Position numbers and translations under genes: made by a program | Assembly (NCBI GenBank): GCA_977017575.1 | Contig: CDRNVI010000148.1 | Location: 1 to 64,000, forward strand | Direction: 5' to 3' | Origin: Paramoeba atlantica | Lineage: Eukaryota; Discosea | DNA length: 64,000 bases | The notes under the pieces: generated by a model | Databases searched by the model: none | The model's input: only the letters and a program-made list of their open reading frames with translations | What the model was told of the DNA's origin: nothing | Shown here: piece after piece, positions 46,093 through 54,243 of the stretch | Layout: every line of letters starts with the position of its first letter | Position numbering within the stretch: position 1 is the stretch's first letter

Positions 46093-46557
46093 ATGAGCGA
46101 TGAAGAGGAATGGAAGGCAAGAATTCTCGTGAACATCCTTTGGAGTGACCTTATGAATGAGTTAAATGAAAGAACATCGAAAATCACCTTCTTAATTCGA
46201 CAAGAACTTTCTGAAGAAGAACTTGCTCTCCCTTTTGATGGAGCTCTTTATTTACCTCTAGGTGCTCTTCGTACTTTCTCAACAGAGGAACTCGATAAAG
46301 AAGTGAAAACATTTGAGAAATTTGTTCGTTTGGTTGGTGGAATTGAAGGAAAGTGTTTGGCAATTTGGGTTGAGGTGGGTGATCGGGGTATGAAAGATAC
46401 AATGGTAGAGAAACTTCGTTTGAAAGAAAGAAATTATGAGTGGTGTTGGGATTACACTGGTGATGGTGAGAGGATCGACGTTGTCTACCTTCGAATCTGT
46501 AAATTTTTTGAAGAGAATACTCACCAACAATGTCAAATCAAACCAGCAAAAAGGTGA
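46093..46557 (+). CDS. unknown-family unit 2 (array 1), intact
   Basis: 154 residues: MSDEEEWKARILVNILWSDL, then the core LNERTSKITFLIRQELSEEE, LPFDGALYLP, TFSTEELDKEVKTFEKFVRL, VGGIEGKCLAIWVEVGDRGM, KDTMVEKLRLKERNYEWCWD, and the end FFEENTHQQCQIKPAKR. Acidic overall with a basic last seven residues. No signal peptide, membrane span, or known domain. Predicted mixed alpha/beta and soluble. It lacks the GG after MSD that units 1, 3, 4 and 5 have. The stop TGA overlaps a potential splice donor (AAAAG|GTGATT), so the unit may be an internal exon rather than a whole gene. Confidence 0.72.
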   Translation: MSDEEEWKARILVNILWSDLMNELNERTSKITFLIRQELSEEELALPFDGALYLPLGALRTFSTEELDKEVKTFEKFVRLVGGIEGKCLAIWVEVGDRGMKDTMVEKLRLKERNYEWCWDYTGDGERIDVVYLRICKFFEENTHQQCQIKPAKR

Positions 46558-46789
46558 TTCGGATTGATCATTGACTTTGAACTGATTCACCATTTTGAAC
46601 GTCTTTTCTCTTCATTGTTTTGTGTTGAGAAAAAGTTTTGCAATTCATTTTCAAACTTTTTGTTGAAACGAAAGAGAAAGAGAAAGAGAAAGAGAAGAAC
46701 AAACTTTTTGGATTTTAACTTCAAGAATTTTAGAGTGCTATTTTTTTCTGTTTTTGTTTTCGTTTTCTCTCTTTTGGTTTTGGGGAAGG

Positions 46790-47257
46790 ATGAGTGATGG
46801 TGGTGAAGAGGAATGGAAGGCAAGAATTTTGGTGAACAGAAATTGGAGTTACCTTATGAGAAACTTAAATGAAAGTACATCGAAAGTGATCTTCTTCATC
46901 CAAGAAAAACTTTCTGAAGAACTTGTTCTCCCTTTTGATGGAGCTCTTTATTTCCTTCAAACTGGTATTCATACTTTTTCAAAAGAGCAACTCGATGAAG
47001 AAGTGGAAAGATTTGAGAAATTTGTTCGTTTTGTTGGTGGAATTGAAGGAAAGTGTTTGGGGATTTGGGTTGCAGTGGGTGATCGGGGTATGAAAGATAC
47101 AATGGTAGAGAAACTTCATTTGAAAGAAAGAAATTGTGAGTGGTTTTGGGATTATTTTGATGATGGTGAGAGGATCGAGGATCTCTACCTTCGAGTCGGT
47201 AAATTTTTTGAAGAGAATACTCACCAACAATGTCAATTCAAACCAGCAAAAAGGTGA
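46790..47257 (+). CDS. unknown-family unit 3 (array 1), intact
   Basis: 155 residues beginning MSDGGEEEWKARILVNRNWS. Compared with the other units it lacks one Glu in the SEEELVLPFDG core (it reads KLSEELVLPFDG) and has a hydrophobic FLQTGIHTFSKEQ where most have LPPDGLRNFSTEE; it shares this variant with unit 1, which suggests gene conversion or recent common origin of units 1 and 3. It ends CQFKPAKR instead of CQIKPAKR. Open along its whole length. Confidence 0.72.
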   Translation: MSDGGEEEWKARILVNRNWSYLMRNLNESTSKVIFFIQEKLSEELVLPFDGALYFLQTGIHTFSKEQLDEEVERFEKFVRFVGGIEGKCLGIWVAVGDRGMKDTMVEKLHLKERNCEWFWDYFDDGERIEDLYLRVGKFFEENTHQQCQFKPAKR

Positions 47258-47465
47258 TTTTTATTGATCATCCTTTTGAATGAGATTGATTTTGAACTGA
47301 CCTTGAATGTCTTTTCTCTTCATTGTTTTGTGTTGAGAAAAAGTTTTGCTGTTGAAAGAAAGAGAAAGAGAAAGAAGAGAAGAACAATTTTGATTCTTTG
47401 AATTTTAGAGTGCTATTTTTTTCTGTTTTTTGTTTTCGTTTTCTCTCTTTTGGTTTTGGGGAAGG

Positions 47466-47936
47466 ATGAGCGATGGTGGTGAAGAGGAATGGAAGGCAAG
47501 AATTCTCGTGAACATCCTTTGGAGTGACCTTGTGGAGGAGTTAAATGAAAGAACATCGAAAGTGGCCTTCTTAATTCAACAAAAACTTTCTGAAGAAGAA
47601 CTTGCTCTCCCTTTTGATGGAGCTCTTTATTTACCTCCGGATGGTCTTCGCAATTTTTCAACAGAGGAACTCGATGAAGAAGTGGAAAGATTTGAGAAAT
47701 TTGTTTCTTTTGTTGGTGGAATTGAAGGAAAGTGTTTGGCAATTTGGGTTGATGCGCATGATCAGGATATGAAAGATACAATGGGAGAGAAACTTCATTT
47801 GAAAGAAAGAAATTGTGAGTGGTGTTGGGATTATCTTCATTTTAACGAGAGGAATGATGCTGTCTACCTTCGAATCTGTAAATTTTTTGAAGAGAATGCC
47901 CAACAACAATGTCAAATCAAACCAGCAAAAAGGTGA
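47466..47936 (+). CDS. unknown-family unit 4 (array 1), intact
   Basis: 156 residues, MSDGGEEEWKARILVNILWS start. The middle (VERFEKFVSFVGGIEGKCLA then IWVDAHDQDMKDTMGEKLHL) is almost identical to unit 5, so these two are the closest pair in the array. The segment before the last helix reads DYLHFNERNDAVYLRICKFF. It is open from the ATG to the conserved AKR-TGA. Confidence 0.72.
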   Translation: MSDGGEEEWKARILVNILWSDLVEELNERTSKVAFLIQQKLSEEELALPFDGALYLPPDGLRNFSTEELDEEVERFEKFVSFVGGIEGKCLAIWVDAHDQDMKDTMGEKLHLKERNCEWCWDYLHFNERNDAVYLRICKFFEENAQQQCQIKPAKR

Positions 47937-48191
47937 TTTTTATTGATCCTCATTTTGAATGAGATTCACCATTTTGAACTGATTCACCATTTTGAATGTC
48001 TTTTCTCTTTGTTGTTTTGTGTTGAGAAAAAGTTTTGCAATTCATTTTCAAACTTTTTGGTGAAACGAAAGAGAAAGAGAAAGAGAAAGAGAAAAGAAGA
48101 ACAAACTTTTTGGATTTTGACTTCAAGATTTTTAGAGTGCTATTTTTTTCTGTTTTCGTTTTCGTTTTCTCTCTTTTGGTTTTGGGGAAGG

Positions 48192-48671
48192 ATGAGTGAT
48201 GGTGGTGAAGGGGAATGGAAGGCAAGAATTCTCGTGAACATGAATTGGACTTTCCTTGTGGAGGAGTTAAATGAAAGTACTTCGAAAGTGATCTTCTTAA
48301 TCCAACAAAAACTTTCTGAAGAAGAACTTGCTCTCCCTTTTGATGGAGTTCTTTATTTACCTCCGGATGGTCTTCGCAATTTTTCAACAGAGGAACTCGA
48401 TGAAGAAGTGGAAAGATTTGAGAAATTTGTTTCTTTTGTTGGTGGAATTGAAGGAAAGTGTTTGGCAATTTGGGTTGATGCGCATGATCAGGATATGAAA
48501 GATACAATGGGAGAGAAACTTCATTTGAAAGAAAGAAATTGTGAATGGTTTTGGGATTATATCGATGATGATGAGAGTGATGAGGATATTATCCTCGAAT
48601 CTGTAAATTTTTTGAAGAGAAGACTCAACAACAATGTCAATTCAAACCAGCAAAAAGATGATTTTTATTGA
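48192..48671 (+). pseudogene. unknown-family unit 5 (array 1), 3' end frameshifted
   Basis: The first ~130 residues follow the family (MSDGGEGEWKARILVNMNWT, VSFVGGIEGKCLAIWVDAHD). Near 48590 one base is missing relative to other units, so the last part reads ESVNFLKRRLNNNVNSNQQK in place of RICKFFEENTQQQCQIKPAK. The conserved GT at the unit end is also changed (AAAAGATGATT), so a splice donor, if that is what it is, is lost here. The product may still be made with a changed tail. Confidence 0.65.
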
Positions 48672-48908
48672 TCATCATTTTGAATGAGATTGATTTTGAA
48701 CTGATTCACCATTTTGAATGTCTTTTTTCTTTGTTGTTTTGTGTTGAGAAAAAGTTTTGCAATTCATTTTCAAACTTTTTGTTGAAATGAAAGAGAAAGA
48801 GAAAGAGAAAGAAAAGGACGTTTTGGATTTTGACTTCAAGATTTTTAAAGTGCTATTTTTTTCTTTCTATTTTTGTTTTCTTTTTCTCTCTTTTGGTTTT
48901 GGGGAAGG

Positions 48909-49380
48909 ATGAATGATGGTGGTGAAGAGGAATGGAAAGCAAGAATTTTAGTGAACGAGACTTGGACCTACCTTGTGAAGGGGGATACTTAAATGAAAGT
49001 ACATCGAAAATGATATTCTTTGAGGAAGAAAAACTTTCTGAAGAAGAACTTGCTCTCCCTTTTGATGGAGTTCTTTATTTCCCTCCAAATGGTTTTCAAC
49101 ATCTTTCAACAAAGAGACTTGATGAAGAAGTGGAAGAATTTGAAGAATTTGTTTGTTTTGTTGGTGGAATTGAAGGAAAATGTTTGGCATTTTGGGTTGA
49201 GGATGATGATCGGGGGATGAAAGATACAATGTTCAAGAAACTTCGTTTGAAAGAAAGAAATTGTGAGTGGTTCTGGGATTATATCGATGATGATGAGAAT
49301 GATGAGGATGTCTATTTTCGAATTTGTAAATTTTTTGAAGAGAACGCTTATTAGTGTCAGATTAAACCAGCGAAGAGGAT
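48909..49380 (+). pseudogene. unknown-family unit 6 (array 1, terminal type), interrupted
   Basis: Starts MNDGGEEEWKARILVNETWT but loses the frame near LVKGDT (about 48985). The remainder is open in another frame from NESTSKMIFFEEEKLSEEEL to YFRICKFFEENAY, followed by a stop where array 2's last unit reads through to CQIKPAKRM. The 3' flank (AAATACTTGGGTCTTTTCCTTCAGTG) matches that of the last unit of array 2, so this is the terminal type of unit. Confidence 0.7.
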
Positions 49381-49643
49381 GTAATCGAAAATACTTGGGT
49401 CTTTTCCTTCAGTGTTGGTTTGCAAAAATCTCTCTTGAAAGATTTGAATCATTTTTTTTTTCTCCTTTTCTTTTCAAACAACAAAGAGACAAAAAAATCA
49501 AGAATACTCAAAAAAAATTGTTGATTGAATTTCTCTTCAAAATTCAAAAAACTCTTCCATCATAAATAAATAAATTCATTTCATTGTTTTCGGTTCTCCT
49601 GAAGGTGAGGGTGAATCAGATTATTGATTGATTCATGAAAAAA
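49381..49643. other. 3' flank of array 1
   Basis: Shared with 53899-54060 after array 2 (cttgggtcttttccttcagtg, then TTTTCAAACAACAAA and AATCAAGAATA text). Probably a common 3' UTR/terminator region. Beyond 49560 it is the 3' flank of the minus-strand membrane gene. Confidence 0.6.
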
Positions 49644-51095
49644 TCAATCTGGTTTGTGGCCATCAGAAGTAGAAGAAGAATCTCGATTGACAACTAATTC
49701 TTGGTAACTGTTCTTTGATGAAGTCAATAAAAAATGAACTCTTTCCACCAAAGAGAGAAATAGGGATTGGTCCAAAAGAGGATCAAATAAATGATCATTT
49801 GGTCGGCAGGTTGTTTGATAAACCGAACAAAAAATGTGGTATACGGTCTAAAAATGGGGAAGAAAAAAGGGAAGAAGGAGAAATAGAGAAACCCCCCAAA
49901 CAAAATGAAAGTTTTTTAAAATTCAACAACTAAAAAAAGTTGACAAGATTGAAAAACCTTATTGTCTGGCAGAACAAGTTGAAGGAGACAAGAAGCCAAT
50001 GAGTAAATCCAAGATGGAGAAAGAAGACAAAAAGCGAAACTGAATTGCAGATTATGTTGAGAGTTGGAGGTGAGAAACTTTCCAAATCAACTGATTTCCA
50101 AGAATTCTTTTTCCCTTCACAAACAAAAGATTTTGGTCCACCTATTCTCAAAAAGTCAAATCTCAATGAGAGAATTTGTTTTCCAAGAAAATTACCAGAG
50201 AAAAAAAAACAAACCAAGGTTGACCATTGAAGACATAAAAATGCAAGAGTAAAACTCCCACCAGAAAGAAAAACAACATTATTTGGATACCTTTTTTATG
50301 AAGAAAGATCAAAAAAAGAAAATAGAGTTTCAACTTTCTCCAAAAAAAAAACAAAAATTAGAGGCAATCTTAAATGAAACAACGATTCAAAAAATTGAGA
50401 AAGAAGAGTTTTACCTTAAATCAGTCATCAGAGAAAGAGGAATCAATGAAACTACAATCGAGAATAAAGAAAACCATGTGAACACAAAACTGATAATAAA
50501 AATTGTCCAAAAAGAGATTGATAATATTCAACAACACATTCGTCGTTATATCATCAAAAGTAAACGGATCTGGACAACATTCAATTTGCTCTTTTGATTC
50601 ATTCAAACATGTTTCAACCCCAATTGGTGTTTCTTTCACTTTATCAATCTGTCTTTCAACTTCACTTTCACATCCATTTGTTGTTGTTGGAGAGGGAGAG
50701 GGAGAAGGAGAGAGTGAAGGAGAGAGGGAACAATTGAGTTGAAAATCATCAGAACAAAGAGAAGAAACTTGAAGACAAGATTCTTGTTCCAAACAATGTT
50801 GTTCTTGAAAAGAAGAAGACTCACACGAAAATCCTCCAAACATTCAATTGGCAATAATAAAACAAAAAAGGTCTTCGACAACTTGAACCATTCGAATGTT
50901 TGAAACGACCAAAGAAACATTCTGATTGAAGAAATCCTCTTGTTCGTTCTCTTCAATCGATACATTCCCAGTCAACACAACCGAACATTCATTTTCAAGA
51001 GAATAATGAAAACACCCTTTTACGTCATCACAAAAAGAACAAGGGAGAAGAATAAGAGCAATAAAGAACCAACAAAAGAGAAACCCCAGACGCAT
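49644..51095 (-). CDS. signal-peptide protein with multi-pass membrane C-terminal half, unidentified
   Basis: Start at 51095: MRLGFLFCWFFIALILLPCS is a signal peptide, followed by a Cys-containing lumenal part (VKGCFHYSLENECSVVLTGN; later FSCESSSFQEQHCLEQESCL and an SPSPSPSPSP tract). Further exons are hydrophobic and span-like: FWTIFIISFVFTWFSLFSIV, FFLVGVLLLHFYVFNGQPWF, FSFAFCLLSPSWIYSLASCL and ADQMIIYLILFWTNPYFSLW. The last exon gives NSYQELVVNRDSSSTSDGHK then PD and a stop at 49644. Signal peptide, lumenal domain and several spans with a short polar tail recall the GOST (GPR107/TMEM87/TMEM145) layout, but I cannot show homology. Exon joins are only partly resolved. It sits between the two arrays on the opposite strand. 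Confidence 0.5.
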
Positions 51096-51350
51096 CCACC
51101 ACAAAACAACAAAACGAAAGAAAAAGAACAACCAAAAAAAAACAAGGAGAAATGAGTTCCCACTCCCCCAATAAAAATGAATGAAAAGGTTCGCACGACA
51201 AAATAATCTGTGATAAAACCTTTTATTTCTAAATAAGAAAAGAGAGAAAAAGCGGAAATCAAACCTATTTTATCTAAATAAGAATCAAAAAAAAGTTGTT
51301 TTTCTTGCTTTCTCTTTCTTTCTCCCTCTCTCTTTTGGTTTTGGGGAAGG
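51096..51350. other. divergent interval between membrane gene and array 2
   Basis: 255 bp. Only the last ~25 bp (CTCTCTTTTGGTTTTGGGGAAGG) match the leader found before every array unit; the rest is unrelated to the array spacers. This marks the left edge of the duplicated unit. Confidence 0.6.
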
Positions 51351-51821
51351 ATGAGTGATGGTGGTGAAGAGGAATGGAAGGCAAGAATTTTGGTGAACGA
51401 GAATTGGATTTCCCTTGTGAAGAGGTTACATGAAATTACATCAAAAGTGGCCTTCTTAATTCAACAAAAACTTTCTGAAGAAGAACTTGTTCTCCCTTTT
51501 GATGGAGCTCTTTATTTACCTCCAGATGGTCTTTGTAATTTTTCAACAGAGGAACTCGATGAAGAAGTGGAAAGATTTGAGAAATTTGTTCGTTTTGTTG
51601 ATGGACTTGAAGGAAAATGTTTGGCAATTTGGGTGAATGTGGATGATCGGGATATGAAAGATACAATGGTAGAGAAACTTCGTTTGAAAGAAAGAAATTG
51701 TGAATGGTTTTGGGATTATATTGCTGATGACGAGAGGATTAGCGATGTCCACCCTCGAATCTGTAAATTTTTTGAAGAGAATACTCAACAACAATGTCAA
51801 ATCAAACCAGCAAAAAGGTGA
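51351..51821 (+). CDS. unknown-family unit 1 (array 2), intact
   Basis: 156 residues: MSDGGEEEWKARILVNENWI, SLVKRLHEITSKVAFLIQQK, LPFDGALYLPPDGLCNFSTE, VERFEKFVRFVDGLEGKCLA, IWVNVDDRDMKDTMVEKLRL, ending FFEENTQQQCQIKPAKR. As the first unit of its array it has upstream DNA unlike the internal spacers, so it is the best place to look for the real transcription start. No domain recognised. Confidence 0.72.
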   Translation: MSDGGEEEWKARILVNENWISLVKRLHEITSKVAFLIQQKLSEEELVLPFDGALYLPPDGLCNFSTEELDEEVERFEKFVRFVDGLEGKCLAIWVNVDDRDMKDTMVEKLRLKERNCEWFWDYIADDERISDVHPRICKFFEENTQQQCQIKPAKR

Positions 51822-52059
51822 TTTTTATTGATCATCCTTTTGAATGAGATTGATTTTGAACCAATTCACCATTTTGAATGTCTTTTTTCTTCATTGTTTT
51901 GTGTTGAGGAAAAATTTTTGCAAATACTTTTCAAACTTTTTGTTGAAATGAGTGAAAGAGAAGAGAAGAACAAACTTTTTGGATTTTGACTTCAAGATTT
52001 TGAGAGTGCTATTTTTTCTGTTTTCGTTTTCGTTTTCTCTCTTTTGGTTTTGGGGAAGG

Positions 52060-52524
52060 ATGAGCGATGAAGAGGAATGGAAAGCAAGAATTTTAGTTAA
52101 CAAGAATTGGACTTCCCTTGTGAAGAAGTAAAGTGGAAGTACATCAAAAGTGGCCTTCTTCATCCAACAAAAACTCTCTGAAGAAGAACTTGTTCTCCCT
52201 TTTGATGGAGCTCTTTATTTCCCTCAAGGGGATCTTTGTGCTTTTTTAACAGAGGAACTCAATGAAGAAATGGAAAGATTTGAGAAATTTGTTCGTTTGG
52301 TTGATGGAATTGAAGGAAAATGTTTGGGAATTTGGGTTGAGGTGGATGATTAGGGTATGAAAGATACAATAAGAGAGAAACTTCGTTTGAAAGAAAGAAA
52401 TTGTGAGTGGTGTTGGGATTATATTGCCGATGGTGAGAGGATCGATGTTGTCTACCTTCGAGTCGGTAAATTTTTTGAAGAGAATACTCAACAACAATGT
52501 CAATTCAAACCAGCAAAAAGGTGA
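52060..52524 (+). pseudogene. unknown-family unit 2 (array 2), interrupted by stops
   Basis: Starts MSDEEEWKARILVNKNWTSL, but an in-frame stop follows VKK (about 52129) and another lies after IWVEVDD (about 52351). The stretch between (VAFFIQQKLSEEELVLPFDG to EKFVRLVDGIEGKCLGIWVE) and the end (FFEENTQQQCQFKPAKR) keep the family sequence. It has the conserved leader and unit end. Confidence 0.8.
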
Positions 52525-52730
52525 TTTTTATTGATCATCCTTTTGAATGAGATTGATTTTGAACTGACCTTGAATGTCTTTTCTCTTCATTGTTTTGTGT
52601 TGAGAAAAAGTTTTGCTGTTGAAAGAAAGAGAAAGAGAAAGAAGAGAAGAACAATTTTGATTCTTTGAATTTTAGAGTGCTATTTTTTCTGTTTTCGTTT
52701 TCGTTTTCTCTCTTTTGGTTTTGGGGAAGG

Positions 52731-53198
52731 ATGAGCGATGAAGAGGAATGGAAGGCAAGAATTCTCGTGAACATCCTTTGGAGTGACCTTGTGGAGGAGT
52801 TAAATGAAAGAACATCGAAAGTGGCCTTCTTAATTCAACAAAAACTTTCTGAAGAAGAACTTGCTCTCCCTTTTGATGGAGCTCTTTATTTACCTCTAGG
52901 TGCTCTTCGTACTTTTTCAACAGAGGAACTCGATGAAGAAGTGGCAACGTTTGAGAAATTTGTTCGTTTGGTTGGTGGAATTGAAGGAAAATGTTTGGCA
53001 ATTTGGGTTGTGGTGGATGATCGGGGTATGAAAGATAGAATGGTAGAGAAACTTCATTTGAAAGAAAGAAATTGTGAGTGGTGTTGGGATTATATTGGCG
53101 ATGATGGTGAGAGGATCGACGTTGTCTACCTTCGAATCTGTAAATTTTTTGAAGAGAATACTCACCAACAATGTCAAATCAAACCAGCAAAGAGGTGA
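52731..53198 (+). CDS. unknown-family unit 3 (array 2), intact
   Basis: 155 residues, MSDEEEWKARILVNILWSDL start. It is close to unit 2 of array 1 (shared ILWSDL, LPLGALRTFSTEELD and GERIDVVYLRICKFF blocks) and its downstream spacer (GGTGATTCGGATTGATCATTGACTTTG) also matches that unit, so the two arrays descend from a block duplication or exchange units. Open throughout. Confidence 0.74.
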   Translation: MSDEEEWKARILVNILWSDLVEELNERTSKVAFLIQQKLSEEELALPFDGALYLPLGALRTFSTEELDEEVATFEKFVRLVGGIEGKCLAIWVVVDDRGMKDRMVEKLHLKERNCEWCWDYIGDDGERIDVVYLRICKFFEENTHQQCQIKPAKR

Positions 53199-53430
53199 TT
53201 CGGATTGATCATTGACTTTGAACTGATTCACCATTTTGAACGTCTTTTCTCTTCATTGTTTTGTGTTGAGAAAAAGTTTTGCAATTCATTTTCAAACTTT
53301 TTGTTGAAATGAAAGAGAAAGAGAAAGAGAAAGAAAAGAACAAACTTTTTGGATTTTGACTTCAAGAATTTTAGAGTGCTATTTTTTTCTGTTTTTGTTT
53401 TCGTTTTCTCTCTTTTGGTTTTGGGGAAGG

Positions 53431-53898
53431 ATGAGTGATGGTGAAGAGGAATGGAAGGCAAGAATTTTTGTGAACTCTGGTTGGCAAAGTGTGGTTCGAG
53501 GGTTAAGTGGGACAGAATCAAAACTGATCTTCTTTGACCAAGGAAAACTTTCTGAAGAAGAACTTGCTCTCCCTTTTGATGGAGTTCTTTATTTACCTCC
53601 GGAGGGTCTTCTTACTTTTTCAACAGAGCAACTTGATGAAGAAGTGGAAGAATTTGAGAAATTTGTTTCTTTTGTTGACGGAATTGAAGGAAAGTGTTTG
53701 GCAATTTGGGTTGATGGGGATGATCGGGATATGAAAGATACAATGTTTGAGAAACTTCATTTGGAAGAAAGAAATTGTGAGGGGTTTTGGGATTACACAG
53801 GAAACTCCGAGAGGGACGAGGAGGTCTACCCTCGAATCTGTAAATTTTTTGAAGAAAACGCTCATCAATGTCAGATTAAACCAGCGAAGAGGATGTAA
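53431..53898 (+). CDS. unknown-family unit 4 (array 2), intact terminal type
   Basis: 155 residues. It starts MSDGEEEWKARIFVNSGWQS and is the most diverged intact unit (VVRGLSGTESKLIFFDQGKL). It ends ENAHQCQIKPAKRM then TAA: the text AAGAGGATGTAA equals the unit end joined directly to the GATG that begins every unit. The 3' flank is shared with array 1. It is the natural last exon if the array is one spliced gene, or simply the last gene if not. Confidence 0.74.
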   Translation: MSDGEEEWKARIFVNSGWQSVVRGLSGTESKLIFFDQGKLSEEELALPFDGVLYLPPEGLLTFSTEQLDEEVEEFEKFVSFVDGIEGKCLAIWVDGDDRDMKDTMFEKLHLEERNCEGFWDYTGNSERDEEVYPRICKFFEENAHQCQIKPAKRM

Positions 53899-54243
53899 TC
53901 GAAAATACTTGGGTCTTTTCCTTCAGTGTTAAAAATCTCTCTTGAAAGATTTGAATCTCCTTTTTTTTTTCTGCTTTTCTTTTCAAACAACAAAAAGACA
54001 AAAAAAATCAAGAATATTCGAAAAAAATTGGTTGATTGAATTTGTCTTCAAAATTCAATGAAAACTTCAGAAGAGGAAATCAAACCTCTTTTATCTAAAT
54101 AAGAATCAAAAAAGTTTTTCTCTTTTTCTCTCTTTCTCTCTTTTTCTGATCTCAGAAATCAAGAACTTATTTTCTTCAAAAGACCAAATCTCAACACCTC
54201 TCCTCTATCTCTCACCTTCCCCACACAAAATCAACAAAAGAAG
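53899..54243. other. intergenic, 345 bp
   Basis: First ~160 bp repeat the 3' flank of array 1. Then text similar to the upstream region of array 2 (AAATCAAACCTCTTTTATCTAAATAAGAATCAAAAAA, also at 51256-51295). The end is the leader of the ankyrin gene. Confidence 0.6.

Larger units (their letters stand above)
45180..49480 (+). repeat. tandem array 1: six units of an unknown protein family
   Basis: Units start at 45439, 46093, 46790, 47466, 48192 and 48909 (spacing 654, 697, 676, 726, 717 bp). Each unit has a conserved leader (CTCTCTTTTGGTTTTGGGGAAG just before GATG), a ~155-codon frame, and, except in the last, a conserved end CCAGCAAAAAG|GTGATTTTTATTG. Spacers share GAAAGAGAAAGAG and TTTTGTGTTGAGAAAAAG text. 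The last unit has a different end (AAGAGGATGTAATCG in its counterpart in array 2) and a 3' flank shared by both arrays. Confidence 0.93.

Noticed and set aside
45395-53521. Minus-strand frames repeated in every array unit (KLPNTFLQFHQ-type)
   Set aside because: They are antisense shadows, shorter than the plus frames, and do not keep a common start or end.
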